64,000 bases of DNA from Candidimonas humi. GTDB taxonomy: Bacteria; Pseudomonadota; Gammaproteobacteria; Burkholderiales; Burkholderiaceae_B. Made by a program: the position numbers and the translations under genes. The notes under the pieces were generated by a model. That model had not been told where the DNA came from and made no database searches. It worked only from the letters and a program-made list of their open reading frames with translations. Shown here piece by piece: positions 15,616 through 24,310 of this stretch; the first letter of the stretch is position 1, and the number at the start of each line of letters is the position of its first letter. The DNA is taken from positions 682,001-746,000 of the forward strand of contig NZ_JAHTBN010000002.1 in the NCBI RefSeq assembly GCF_019166065.1. Reading direction: 5' to 3'.

Positions 15616-17589
15616 ATGAACCGCTCCGCGTCTTCCATGAATACGGATATTGTGTCCCCGCCCGTGACGCGCAGGCTGCCTTGCATCTATGCGGTAACTG
15701 GCTATGGGCTGTTCGAAAGCTTCCAGACGGTCGCATCCGAGTTTGCTGCGCGCGCCCGGATCGAGTTGCTGCACGACGCCTTCGAGCCTGTCGTGGCTCC
15801 CCTGAAGCAGGCCGCGGCGCAAGGGCGCTGCGACGTGGTGGTGGCCTCGGGCAGCAACGGGGCCTTCCTGCGCACGCGGCTCTCGGTGCCTGTGGTACTG
15901 GTGCAGGTGGGCGGCTACGATCTCATGGCAGCGTTGGCGCATGCCAGGCAGATGTCGGACCGCGTTGCAGTAGTCCTGCACAGCAAGGTGCCCGCCGAAT
16001 TGCGGCGCTTTGCCCATGTGTTCGGCATGGCGGTGGATTTCCGCGCCTATGAGTCCGCGGAGGATGTGCAGCGGTGTGTGCGCGAGCTGGCCGCGAGCGG
16101 CATACAGGTCGTAGTGGGGGCGGGCATGGTCACCGATTATGCGGAGCGGGCCGGACTGGCCGGGGTGTTGCTGTATTCCCCGGGCTCCGTACGCACTGCG
16201 ATGGATACCGCGCTGGCCATCGCCTTGGCGCAGTACGAGGAACGGTCGCGCCGCGACAGGCTGGACCTGATATTACGGCATTTGAGCGATGGCGTCGTCG
16301 CTGTGGATACGCGGGGGCGCGTGACCACGATGAATCCGGCCGCGGCGCGCATAGTGGGCGCCTCTGCCGGCCAGGCGCTCGGCCGCGCGATTACCGAGGT
16401 CGCACCGGGGCTCAACCCCGGCCCGGTGCTGGCTCGCGGCATGCCCGAGCTGGGCCGCATCGACGATGTGCGCGGCAAGTCGCTGGTTGTCGATTGCGTG
16501 CCGCTGTACGAGGCTGGCGCCCAGGCGGGTGCGCTATTGACCTTGCATCCCTCTCAGCCCCTGGAGCATGCCGTTGGCCGCCTGAGAGCCCATAGCCACC
16601 GGCGCTCGCGTTCCGCAAGATATACCTTGAACGGCCTGGTAGCGGTTTCCGCCTCCATGCGCGAATTGGTGCACCGCTGCGAAGTGCTGGCAAGCAACAG
16701 CGACGCCACGATATTGATTCAGGGGGAAAGCGGCTCCGGCAAAGAGGTCGTGGCTCAAGGCATTCATCGAGCCAGCCGGCGCCACGCACGGCCTTTCGTG
16801 GCCATCAACTGCGGCGCTTTTCCCGAGCAGTTGCTGGAAAGCGAACTGTTCGGCTATGAAGAGGGCGCCTTTACGGGCGCGCGGCGCCAGGGCAAGGCGG
16901 GCTTGTTCGAGGCCGCCGACGGCGGCACGCTGCTGCTGGACGAGGTGGGTGAAATGCCCTTGCCGTTGCAGACGCGCCTGCTGCGCGTGCTGCAGGAAAA
17001 AGAGATAACGCGGGTGGGCGGAATCGATGCGATACCCATCGATGTAAGGATTATCGCGGCCACGCACCGCGACCTCGCCGCGCTGGCGCGGGATGGGGCG
17101 TTTCGGCACGATCTGTTCTATCGCCTGCACATATTGCAACTGCGCGTGCCGCCCTTGCGCGAGCGGCCGGAAGACATCGAGGCGCTGGCCGCGGATTTGC
17201 TGCCCGCCGCCTTGAAGCGGGCGGGGGCGGCCAAGCTTGCGGCGCAAGCCTTGCGTGCGGCGCTGCCCATGTTGATGGCGCACGATTGGCCGGGCAATGT
17301 CCGCGAGCTCGAGAACGTGGTCGAGCGCATTGCGATCGAATGCCTGCTCGCAGGGAAGGTGCCTGCGGCCGGGACGCTGCGCAAGGTGCTGGGCTCCTTC
17401 GGCCCCGACGGCGCATGGCCTGCGGCGACGCAGGGGGCCGCCCCCGATTCGCTGGAAAGCGTGCAGCGTGCGACAGAGATCGAGCATATCCGCGCCAGCT
17501 TGCGCGCACATGGCGGCAATCGTGCCGCCGCGGCGCGAGCGCTGGGAATCAGCAGGACTACGTTATGGCGGAAGATCCGGTCGTCCTAG
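15616..17589 (+). CDS. Sigma-54-dependent transcriptional activator, PrpR type
   Basis: 657 aa. Domains: PrpR N-terminal sensor about residues 22-205 ([20 protein letters not shown]), PAS-like about 215-310 ([18 protein letters not shown]), AAA+ about 340-570 and a Fis-type helix-turn-helix at the end ([19 protein letters not shown]). Walker A is GESGSGKE (370-377), the sigma-54 contact loop GAFTGA is 417-422 and Walker B LLLDE is 439-443, so it should be a working activator. PrpR of enterics senses 2-methylcitrate; this protein sits divergent from a hydratase/lyase operon for a methylated acid, so a related inducer is likely. No strong ribosome site is seen; a second Met at codon 8 is possible. 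Confidence 0.92.
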   Translation: MNRSASSMNTDIVSPPVTRRLPCIYAVTGYGLFESFQTVASEFAARARIELLHDAFEPVVAPLKQAAAQGRCDVVVASGSNGAFLRTRLSVPVVLVQVGGYDLMAALAHARQMSDRVAVVLHSKVPAELRRFAHVFGMAVDFRAYESAEDVQRCVRELAASGIQVVVGAGMVTDYAERAGLAGVLLYSPGSVRTAMDTALAIALAQYEERSRRDRLDLILRHLSDGVVAVDTRGRVTTMNPAAARIVGASAGQALGRAITEVAPGLNPGPVLARGMPELGRIDDVRGKSLVVDCVPLYEAGAQAGALLTLHPSQPLEHAVGRLRAHSHRRSRSARYTLNGLVAVSASMRELVHRCEVLASNSDATILIQGESGSGKEVVAQGIHRASRRHARPFVAINCGAFPEQLLESELFGYEEGAFTGARRQGKAGLFEAADGGTLLLDEVGEMPLPLQTRLLRVLQEKEITRVGGIDAIPIDVRIIAATHRDLAALARDGAFRHDLFYRLHILQLRVPPLRERPEDIEALAADLLPAALKRAGAAKLAAQALRAALPMLMAHDWPGNVRELENVVERIAIECLLAGKVPAAGTLRKVLGSFGPDGAWPAATQGAAPDSLESVQRATEIEHIRASLRAHGGNRAAAARALGISRTTLWRKIRSS

Positions 17590-17607
17590 GGCGGCGGGCG
17601 CGTGGGC

Positions 17608-19101
17608 CTACAAGGGGGAATGCGGTCCGGCCGGATCTTCCTGCTCCGGGAGCAGCGGCGGCAGCCGTTCATTCACCCAGTCCCGGCACTGTTCATAAGC
17701 ATGGCAAAGCCGCAGCACCGCAAGATCCCCTTGCGGCGGCCCGATCACCTGCATGCCCATGGGCAGGCCGGCGGCGTTGAAGCCGACGGGGATGCTCATT
17801 ACGGGGCAGCCCGCCAGGGTCCAGGGGGTGACGACTTCCATCCAGCGGTGGTAGGTGTCCATGGTTCGGCCGGCTATGGATTTCGGCCAATCCAGATTCT
17901 TGTCGAAGGGGAAGACCTGGGCGCTGGGTATGGCCAGGAAGTCGAATTCCTCGAACATGCGCAGGACGGTCTGGTACCACGCGCTGCGTTCTTCGGAGGC
18001 GCGCAGCACATCGTATGCCGACAGGTTCTGCAGGCCTTCGGCCTCCCAGGCTGCCTCGGGCTTGAGCAGGCCGCGCGTTTGCGGGTTTTCCCACAACGGG
18101 CGCAACTGGCCGCCGGCCAGCAGGTGCCGGTGCGTGAGCCAGATGCGCCAAAGGCGTTCGCCGTCGAAGGGCACTGTGTAGTCGGCTACTGCGCAGCCCA
18201 GGCCGGCCAGCGCCGCCAGCGCGTCCTTGCACAGGGAAAGAATGCCGGCTTCCATGGGCAGGTAGCCGTTCCAGTCGCCGAGCCACGCCACGCGCGTGCC
18301 GGCGACATCGGTGTCCAGGGGCTGGGCGAAGACGGCGGGGCCTTGTGCCAGGGACAGCGGCGCACGGGCGTCGTGGCCGGCGATGACGGCCAGCAGGCTG
18401 GCCACGTCCTGCACGCTGCGGCCCATGGGGCCTTCAACCGCTAGCTGCTTGAGGAACAGTTCGTTGGCCGGGCCGTAGGGCACGCGCCCGGCGGAAGGCC
18501 GAAAGCCGTACACGTTGCAGAAGGCGGCCGGGTTGCGCAAGGAACCGCCGAAGTCGCTGCCGTCGGCCACGGGCAGCATGCGGGTGGCAAGCGCAGCGGC
18601 GGCCCCGCCGCTGCTGCCTCCGCAGGTTTTCGAGGTGTCGTACGGATTGGCGGTGGCGCCGTGGACGGTATTGTAGGTATGCGAGCCCAGGCCGAATTCG
18701 GGCACGTTGCTGCGGCCGATGAAGATCGCGCCCGAGGCCCGGATGCGCTCGATCAGTATCGAGTCGTGCGGGGTGATGTTGTCCTTGAATATGGGAGAGC
18801 CCATGGATGTCGCCATGCCCTTGACCGCGGTGAGGTCCTTGGGGGCTTGCGGCATGCCGTGCATCCAGCCGCGCCAGCGGCCGGCGGCTATGTCGGCGTC
18901 ACGCTCGCCGGCCTCGCCCAGCAGCTCGTCGCGGCCGCGCCTGGCGACGATGGCGTTCAGGCGCGGGTTGATGCGGTCCATGTGATCCAGGTAGGCCGCC
19001 ATGACTTCGCGGCACGACACCGCGCGGCTCTTGATCGCGTCGGACAGCGCCCTTGCGGACATCGCCACGATATCGTCCAGGCCTGTGGGTTTTGCGCTCA
19101 T
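17608..19101 (-). CDS. Amidase (amidase-signature family)
   Basis: 497 aa. The Ser-cisSer-Lys triad of the family is in place: Lys88 (QAPKDLTAVKG), the GGSSGG loop at 161-166 and the nucleophile Ser187 in DGSDFGGSLRNPA. It hydrolyses a carboxamide to acid and ammonia in the cytoplasm; specificity cannot be read from sequence. It lies divergent from a NitT/TauT-type ABC importer over 196 bases, suggesting the importer brings in the amide or a related nitrogen/sulfur compound. It converges on the PrpR-type gene with an 18-base gap. Confidence 0.9.
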   Translation of the reverse strand: MSAKPTGLDDIVAMSARALSDAIKSRAVSCREVMAAYLDHMDRINPRLNAIVARRGRDELLGEAGERDADIAAGRWRGWMHGMPQAPKDLTAVKGMATSMGSPIFKDNITPHDSILIERIRASGAIFIGRSNVPEFGLGSHTYNTVHGATANPYDTSKTCGGSSGGAAAALATRMLPVADGSDFGGSLRNPAAFCNVYGFRPSAGRVPYGPANELFLKQLAVEGPMGRSVQDVASLLAVIAGHDARAPLSLAQGPAVFAQPLDTDVAGTRVAWLGDWNGYLPMEAGILSLCKDALAALAGLGCAVADYTVPFDGERLWRIWLTHRHLLAGGQLRPLWENPQTRGLLKPEAAWEAEGLQNLSAYDVLRASEERSAWYQTVLRMFEEFDFLAIPSAQVFPFDKNLDWPKSIAGRTMDTYHRWMEVVTPWTLAGCPVMSIPVGFNAAGLPMGMQVIGPPQGDLAVLRLCHAYEQCRDWVNERLPPLLPEQEDPAGPHSPL

Positions 19102-19137
19102 GTGTATCCCTCGTGTTTCGGGTCCGATGTTACAGCG

Positions 19138-19149
19138 TAATGCGCATTA
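19138..19149. promoter_or_regulatory. 12-bp perfect palindrome in divergent promoter region
   Basis: TAATGCGCATTA is fully symmetric and sits 36 bases from the amidase start and 149 bases before the ABC binding-protein start. Outer CAGCG/CGCTG half-sites flank it unevenly. It is a candidate operator controlling both transcripts, but no regulator gene adjoins this module. Confidence 0.45.
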
Positions 19150-19297
19150 TGTTTCGCTGCGATTTGGAAATAGAATGGGCACTCGGACCTGCGCCAGCAG
19201 CCTGCACGCGTGGCCCGCGTGGATGCCCGAAGTTGTGTCGGCCGCGATGCCGGCCGGCGGCGGGTTCCCGGCAGACTTACATCGGAGACAAACTGAC

Positions 19298-20359
19298 ATG
19301 ACGCAATCGATTACTTCACCGCGCCGCCGCAGCATCCTGATTGCCGCCGGGGGCCTGGCGGGCGCCGGCCTCCTGGGCATGGGCGCCGCCCGGGCAGCCA
19401 AGCTGGGCAACGCGCTGTACGGCCAGGGCAGCATCGACCCGATCTTCACCGCGGGCTATGTGGCGCTGAAGAAGGGCTACTTCGGCCAGGAAGGGCTCGA
19501 AGTGAAGTACATCAATTCGCAGAGCGGCCCGCGCACCAACCAGATGCTGGCCGCACGGCAGATCCTGTTCGGCGCCACCGCGGCTACGGCGGCGCCGGCG
19601 CTGGCCTTGGCCGGCAAGCCCGCGGCCCTGGTGTTCGGCTTCGATCGCCGCATGACCTACGCCAATGTGCTGGTGCGCAAGACGGACTACGACAGCGGCA
19701 AGTTCAAGACCCTGAAAGACCTGACCGGGCAGCGCATCGGCGCCACCCAGCCGGGCTCGGTGACCGCGCTGATGGCGATCTACCTGATGCAGCGCGCGGG
19801 TATTTCCAAGACCGTGGACATCCGCCCGCTGGGCGATCTCGCCACCATGCTGGGCGCCCTGAAGACAGGCGCCGTGGCGGCCACCATGGCCACGGCTTCG
19901 ATGATGGAACAGGCCGAGCAGGAAGGCTGGGGCGTGTCGATCTTCGACGGCACCAACGATGCCGCCTGGAACCAATACGTGGGCGGCGACGTGCCCGGCA
20001 TTGCCGCCTATACTTTGCGCGACACCATCCAGAGCCACCCCGAGCAGGTGCAAGCCTTCGTGACCGCCATGGTCAAGGCGCAAGACCTGATCAATGCCAG
20101 TTCGGCGCAGGCGATCACGGATCTGATCTACGACGACTACCTGAGCTCGCTGTCCAGGCCCAGCGTCCTCAAGGCCATAGACCTGTACAAGAACAAGGTC
20201 TGGCTCAAGGACAACATCATTACGCAGGACGCCTACGACCGCATGACGCGCATCATGGGCGACGGGCGGCAGTTCAGCAACGACCAGATCAAGACCGTTC
20301 CCTACGCGCAGTGTGTCGACATGAGCTTCGTGCGCAAGGCGCGGGGTATCGCCTCGTGA
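19298..20359 (+). CDS. ABC transporter substrate-binding protein, NitT/TauT (NMT1/THI5-like) family, Tat signal
   Basis: 353 aa from ATG 19298; an upstream frame to 19001 has no secretory start and overlaps the divergent amidase gene. The N-terminus TSPRRRSILIAAGG is a twin-arginine type signal ending near ARA-AKL, so export by Tat is likely. The mature part follows the periplasmic binding fold of nitrate, taurine, sulfonate and pyrimidine-precursor binders (GYVALKKGYFGQEGLEVKY, LTGQRIGATQPGS). It is the first gene of a three-gene importer (binding protein, ATPase, permease). The ligand is unknown; the amidase next door hints at an amide or N/S-organic compound. Confidence 0.87.
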   Translation: MTQSITSPRRRSILIAAGGLAGAGLLGMGAARAAKLGNALYGQGSIDPIFTAGYVALKKGYFGQEGLEVKYINSQSGPRTNQMLAARQILFGATAATAAPALALAGKPAALVFGFDRRMTYANVLVRKTDYDSGKFKTLKDLTGQRIGATQPGSVTALMAIYLMQRAGISKTVDIRPLGDLATMLGALKTGAVAATMATASMMEQAEQEGWGVSIFDGTNDAAWNQYVGGDVPGIAAYTLRDTIQSHPEQVQAFVTAMVKAQDLINASSAQAITDLIYDDYLSSLSRPSVLKAIDLYKNKVWLKDNIITQDAYDRMTRIMGDGRQFSNDQIKTVPYAQCVDMSFVRKARGIAS

Positions 20360-21126
20360 TTGAACTGCGGCATGTCAGCAAGACATACCAGACCGACAGG
20401 GCCAGCACCCGCGCGATAGGCGATGTGTCGCTGCGGATCGATAGCGGCGAGTTCGTGTCGATTGTCGGCCCTTCGGGCTGCGGCAAGAGCACCTTGCTGC
20501 ACATGATCGCCGGGTTCCTGATGCCCAGCTCGGGCAGCATCGTCATCGACGGCCAGCCGGTGGCCGGCCAGTTGCATCCCTCGCTAGGGTATATCTTCCA
20601 GAAGGACACGCTGCTGCCCTGGTACACGGTGCAGAAGAATGTGGCGTTGGGCCTGCGGTTCAAATCCATGCCGCCGGACCAGGCCAGGAGCCGGGTGGAT
20701 GCGCTGCTGGAACTCGGCCACCTGAGCGAATTCGCCAACGCCTATCCGCACCAGCTTTCGGGAGGCATGCGCCGCCGCGTGGCCTTGCTGATGAGCCTGG
20801 CCATGGAGCCGCGCATCCTCTTGCTGGACGAGCCTTTCGGGGCACTGGACACGCACACCAAGACCCATTTGCACAGAGAGCTGATGGATATCTGGCACAA
20901 GCTGGGCCAGACCGTGGTGCTGGTCACGCACGACCTGGACGAGGCCATCACCTTGTCCAGCCGGGTGGTGGTGCTGTCCTCTCCGCCCAGCGGCGTGCTG
21001 CTGGACGAGCGCATCGACATTCCCTATCCGCGGGACGTCTTCAGCGTGCGGGAAAGCGCGCAGTTCCTGAACCATTTCCAGAGCATATGGGGCGTGCTGG
21101 GCCAGCAGTTCCGCGCCTCCGCCTGA
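20356..21126 (+). CDS. ABC transporter ATP-binding protein, SsuB/TauB family
   Basis: 256 aa from a GTG at 20356 that overlaps the preceding TGA stop (GTGA), giving translational coupling; a longer frame beginning at 20311 lies inside the upstream gene and was not used. Walker A GPSGCGKST, Q-loop FQKDTLLPW, signature LSGGMRRR, Walker B ILLLDEP and the switch VTHDLDEA are all present. It energises the importer with the permease six bases downstream. Confidence 0.93.
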   Translation: MIELRHVSKTYQTDRASTRAIGDVSLRIDSGEFVSIVGPSGCGKSTLLHMIAGFLMPSSGSIVIDGQPVAGQLHPSLGYIFQKDTLLPWYTVQKNVALGLRFKSMPPDQARSRVDALLELGHLSEFANAYPHQLSGGMRRRVALLMSLAMEPRILLLDEPFGALDTHTKTHLHRELMDIWHKLGQTVVLVTHDLDEAITLSSRVVVLSSPPSGVLLDERIDIPYPRDVFSVRESAQFLNHFQSIWGVLGQQFRASA

Positions 21127-21132
21127 ACCGCC

Positions 21133-22053
21133 ATGACGCAGCCTTCTTCTACCGACCAGGATCCGGCCCGCGACGCGGGCGACGCGCAAGGGCAGGATGA
21201 TTCTTTCCCGAGCCATGCCGAATACCTGGCGCGCAGCCGGCGCGCCGCCAGGCGGCGCCGCATCCGCGTCAGCGTATGGCAAGTCGTCATCCTGGCCGTG
21301 ATACTCGGTTCCTGGGAGCTGCTGACCCGCATCCCATGGTTCGTGCACAACACCATCTTCGATCCTTTCTTCATCAGCCGCCCGTCCCTGATCGCGCTGC
21401 GCCTGTGGCAATGGATGCTGCCCGGACCCCATTCGGTATGGCCGCACTTGTGGCAGACCTTGCAGGCGACCTTCCTGGGGCTGATCGTGGGCGTGGGCAG
21501 CGGCTTCGTGATAGGCATGGCGCTCAGCCGCAACCGCATGCTGGCCGATGTCTTCAACCCCTTCATCGTGGCCTTCAATTCCATGCCGCGCATTGCCTTC
21601 GTGCCGCTGATCACCATGTTCTTCGGCCTGGGCATCGCGTCCAAGGTGGCGACGTCGTGGTTCGTGGTGTTCTTCCTGGTGTTCTTCAACACCTACAAGG
21701 GCGGCCGCAGCGTCGAGCCAGAACTGCTGGACTTTTGCCGCACCCTGGGCGGGTCGCCGCGCCAGATCCTGTGGCGCGTGCGCATCCCCTCGGCGGCGGT
21801 CTGGACCTTCGCCTCGCTGCCCAACGCCATCAGCTTCGCGCTGATCGGCGTGGTGCTGGCGGAATTCGTCGGCTCCACCACCGGCATGGGCTACTTGATG
21901 ATCACCGCGCTGGCCACGCTCAACGCCACCGACATGTTCGCCGCGATTACGCTGCTGTCCATCGTCGGCGTCGGGCTGGTGTATTGCGTGACCTTGCTGG
22001 AGCGCCGGTTGCTGCACTGGCTGCCGGAATTCCGCGAGCAGCTCGAGCCGTGA
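21133..22053 (+). CDS. ABC transporter permease, SsuC/TauC family
   Basis: 306 aa, slightly longer than the usual 250-280 because of a charged N-terminal tail of about 50 residues (QDPARDAGDAQGQDDSF region). Six membrane segments follow, with the permease EAA-type loop around ELLDFCRTLGGSPRQILWRV, which docks the ATPase. Inner-membrane component of the importer 19298-22053. It is followed by a hairpin at 22064-22082. Confidence 0.92.
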   Translation: MTQPSSTDQDPARDAGDAQGQDDSFPSHAEYLARSRRAARRRRIRVSVWQVVILAVILGSWELLTRIPWFVHNTIFDPFFISRPSLIALRLWQWMLPGPHSVWPHLWQTLQATFLGLIVGVGSGFVIGMALSRNRMLADVFNPFIVAFNSMPRIAFVPLITMFFGLGIASKVATSWFVVFFLVFFNTYKGGRSVEPELLDFCRTLGGSPRQILWRVRIPSAAVWTFASLPNAISFALIGVVLAEFVGSTTGMGYLMITALATLNATDMFAAITLLSIVGVGLVYCVTLLERRLLHWLPEFREQLEP

Positions 22054-22063
22054 CGCGGCATAG

Positions 22064-22082
22064 ATAGGCCTGCAAAGCCTAT
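22064..22082. terminator. Hairpin downstream of ABC importer
   Basis: ATAGGC (22064-22069) and GCCTAT (22077-22082) with a seven-base loop, extended by GCAT/ATGC outside with small bulges. It starts 10 bases after the permease stop, but no T-run follows, so termination is only suggested. The rest of the gap to 22272 shows no clear promoter or dyad. Confidence 0.35.
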
Positions 22083-22272
22083 TCCATGCGGGTTTGCGGC
22101 CGGACAGGGGGCTGCCTTGCGGTGGTGCAGCGGTCAGGATATATACTGAAAAAAGCAGTGTTGCCGGTGGTCGAGATGCTGTGTTTGGCATTTGCCGGAA
22201 GGGCTGCTGCATGTTGCCGGGCCTAGGCCCGCCGCAATTCCCGATACCCACGCACACCATTGCCGGATTCCC

Positions 22273-24003
22273 ATGACCGATAAAGAAAAGCGTCTTGCCG
22301 CTTTGCGCAGCCGCCGCTGGCTTGCGCCCGATGACATACGTTCGTTTGCCCACCGCCAGCGCTTGCTGCAAATGGGGCTGCGGCGGGAAGAGTTCATGAC
22401 GCGGCCTATCGTGGCCGTCATCAACACCTGGAGCGACCTGTCGCCCTGTCACGCGCACCTGCGCGAGCGCGCCGAGTCCGTCAAGCGCGGCATTCTCGAA
22501 GCGGGCGGCCTGCCTTTCGAATTGCCGGCCATGTCGCTGGGCGAGGTCATGGTCAAGCCGACGGCCATGGCCTACCGGAATTTCCTGGCCATGGAAACCG
22601 AAGAGCTGCTGCGCTCGCTGCCTATAGACGGCGCCGTGCTCATGGGAGGCTGCGACAAGACCACGCCGGGCCTTTTGATGGGCGCTATCAGCGCGGATCT
22701 GCCTTGTATCTACGTGCCGGCGGGCCCGATGCTCAATGACCGCTACAAGGGGCAGCGTGTCGGGGCCGGGACGCATACCAAGACTTTCTGGAACGATTAC
22801 GTCGTCGGCAAGGTCAGCCAGCCCGAATGGGTCGCACTGGAAGCGCGTATGACGCGTTCTCCGGGCACCTGCAACACCATGGGTACGGCCAGCACCATGA
22901 CTTCGATCACCGAGGCCATGGGTTTCTCGCTGCCCGGCGCCAGCAGCATTCCCGCCATGGACGCCGCGCATCCGCGCATGGCTGCGGCCAGCGGCGCGCG
23001 CATCGTCGACATGATCTGGGAGGATCTGCGTCCGCGGCGCCTGCTGACTGCCGATTCGGTGCGCAACGCGATTGCCGTCCATATGGCGCTGGGCGGCTCG
23101 ACCAATGCGGTCGTGCACCTGATCGCCATTGCGGGCCGCGCCGGCATCCCCCTGACCTTGCAGCAGTACATCGAGGCCGGCGGCGATATTCCCGTGCTGG
23201 CGAACCTGTATCCCACGGGCGATCACTTGATGGAAGATTTTTATTATGCGGGCGGCCTGCCGGCGCTGCTCAAGGAACTTGCGCCGCGCCTGCACCTGGA
23301 ATGCCTGACGGCGACGGGGCGAACCCTGGGCGAGAACATCGAGAGCGCCGTCAATCTCGACCCCGAGGTCATACGGCCTTTGTCCTCGCCCGTGGTCCAG
23401 GCGCAGGCGCTGGCCGTGTTGCGTGGCAACTTGGCGCCATCGGGCGCGGTGATCAAGCCCAGCGCAGCCAGCGAGAGGCTGCTCGAGCATACCGGGCCCG
23501 CGCTGGTGTTCGACTCCATGGAAGACATGACCCGGCGTATTCACGATCCGGAGCTTGCCGTCGACGAGAACACGGTGCTGGTGCTGCGCAACGGCGGGCC
23601 TGTCGGGGCTTCCGGGATGCCCGAATGGGGCAATCTGCCGATTCCCAAGAAGCTGCTCGAGGCCGGCGTCCACGACATCGTGCGTATTTCGGATTCGCGG
23701 ATGAGCGGCACGCATGCGGGCACGTGTGTGCTGCATGTGAGTCCCGAAGCGGCGGTGGGCGGCCCGCTGGCCCTGGTGCGCACCGGCGACATGATACGGC
23801 TGGATGTGCCTGCCGGCCGGCTCGATGTCCTGCTGGACGAAGCGCAGCTCGAAGAGCGTCGGCAGCAATGGAAGCCGCCGAAGACGGATCGCAAGCGTGG
23901 CTATCTGCGCCTGTACGTGGAGCACGTCAGCCAGGCCGACCAAGGCTGCGATTTCGATTTCCTGAGCGGCTGGCAGGAGCCCGACGAGCCCGTCATTTTC
24001 TAG
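22273..24003 (+). CDS. IlvD/Edd-family [2Fe-2S] dehydratase (sugar-acid dehydratase, arabonate/xylonate type)
   Basis: 576 aa from ATG 22273; the frame is open further upstream to 22192 but without family sequence. Iron-sulfur ligands typical of the family are Cys59 (SPCHAHL), Cys127 (GGCDKTTPG) and Cys200 (SPGTCNTMG). Length and the SLPIDGAVLMGGCDKT context resemble L-arabinonate/D-xylonate dehydratases more than dihydroxy-acid dehydratase IlvD or 6-phosphogluconate dehydratase Edd. It would convert an aldonate to the 2-keto-3-deoxy acid. It precedes the sugar ABC operon but is separated by 307 bases with a hairpin, operators and a promoter, so it is probably a separate transcript of related purpose. 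Confidence 0.87.
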   Translation: MTDKEKRLAALRSRRWLAPDDIRSFAHRQRLLQMGLRREEFMTRPIVAVINTWSDLSPCHAHLRERAESVKRGILEAGGLPFELPAMSLGEVMVKPTAMAYRNFLAMETEELLRSLPIDGAVLMGGCDKTTPGLLMGAISADLPCIYVPAGPMLNDRYKGQRVGAGTHTKTFWNDYVVGKVSQPEWVALEARMTRSPGTCNTMGTASTMTSITEAMGFSLPGASSIPAMDAAHPRMAAASGARIVDMIWEDLRPRRLLTADSVRNAIAVHMALGGSTNAVVHLIAIAGRAGIPLTLQQYIEAGGDIPVLANLYPTGDHLMEDFYYAGGLPALLKELAPRLHLECLTATGRTLGENIESAVNLDPEVIRPLSSPVVQAQALAVLRGNLAPSGAVIKPSAASERLLEHTGPALVFDSMEDMTRRIHDPELAVDENTVLVLRNGGPVGASGMPEWGNLPIPKKLLEAGVHDIVRISDSRMSGTHAGTCVLHVSPEAAVGGPLALVRTGDMIRLDVPAGRLDVLLDEAQLEERRQQWKPPKTDRKRGYLRLYVEHVSQADQGCDFDFLSGWQEPDEPVIF

Positions 24004-24017
24004 AAGCAAGGCGTCCT

Positions 24018-24035
24018 CGCCCTTTCTGGAGGGCG
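24018..24035 (+). terminator. Hairpin after dehydratase gene
   Basis: CGCCCT (24018-24023) and AGGGCG (24030-24035) with a six-base loop, lengthened by a T-G wobble and a C-G pair. It begins 15 bases after the dehydratase stop. No T-run follows. It probably marks the end of the dehydratase transcript. Confidence 0.45.
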
Positions 24036-24122
24036 GGGCGGCGGCCGGATGCGATGTCTCCCGGCGCGCCGGCACGGCCTCGGGCTCGGGATCTGTCGGC
24101 TTTGGCCTGGCTCGCCATGTTT

Positions 24123-24136
24123 TGTAACGGGTTTCA
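24123..24136. promoter_or_regulatory. LacI-type operator O2 (upstream)
   Basis: TGTAACGGGTTTCA matches the LacI-family pattern TG-N-AA-N-CG-N-TT-N-CA except for G in place of C at the centre. Its centre lies 133 bases upstream of operator O1, close to whole helical turns for looping. It belongs to the 307-base gap 24004-24310, which also holds the hairpin at 24018, the promoter at 24222 and operator O1. Confidence 0.65.
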
Positions 24137-24221
24137 AAGATATGAGTAATACATATATATCATCTATCGATGATGGCCATGGCGGCAGCAATTGAATTTC
24201 CGAATTGCTATGGAGAAAATT

Positions 24222-24251
24222 ATTGACACCCTGAAACCTCAGTCGTAGAAT
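24222..24251 (+). promoter_or_regulatory. Sigma-70 promoter of the sugar ABC operon
   Basis: A perfect -35 TTGACA (24222-24227), an 18-base spacer and TAGAAT (24246-24251) as -10. The expected start near 24258 falls inside operator O1, so bound LacI would block initiation. The leader to the ATG at 24311 is about 50 bases. Confidence 0.8.
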
Positions 24252-24255
24252 CGTC

Positions 24256-24269
24256 TGCAAACGGTTACA
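24256..24269. promoter_or_regulatory. LacI-type operator O1 (over the transcription start)
   Basis: TGCAAACGGTTACA fits all ten fixed positions of the LacI-family consensus TG-N-AA-N-CG-N-TT-N-CA. It begins four bases after the -10 box. The regulator is almost certainly the LacI protein at the far end of the operon (32417-33439). Confidence 0.85.
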
Positions 24270-24310
24270 AAAATAATAAGCCGAGCCAGCTGTATCTACC
24301 AGGAGACAAT

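Noticed and set aside
20584-24075. Open frame of 1163 codons on the minus strand
   Set aside because: It lies opposite the ABC importer and the dehydratase genes, both rich in family motifs. Its product is His/Arg/Gly/Ala-rich with no recognisable domain, as expected for the antisense third-position-GC frame of GC-rich genes.
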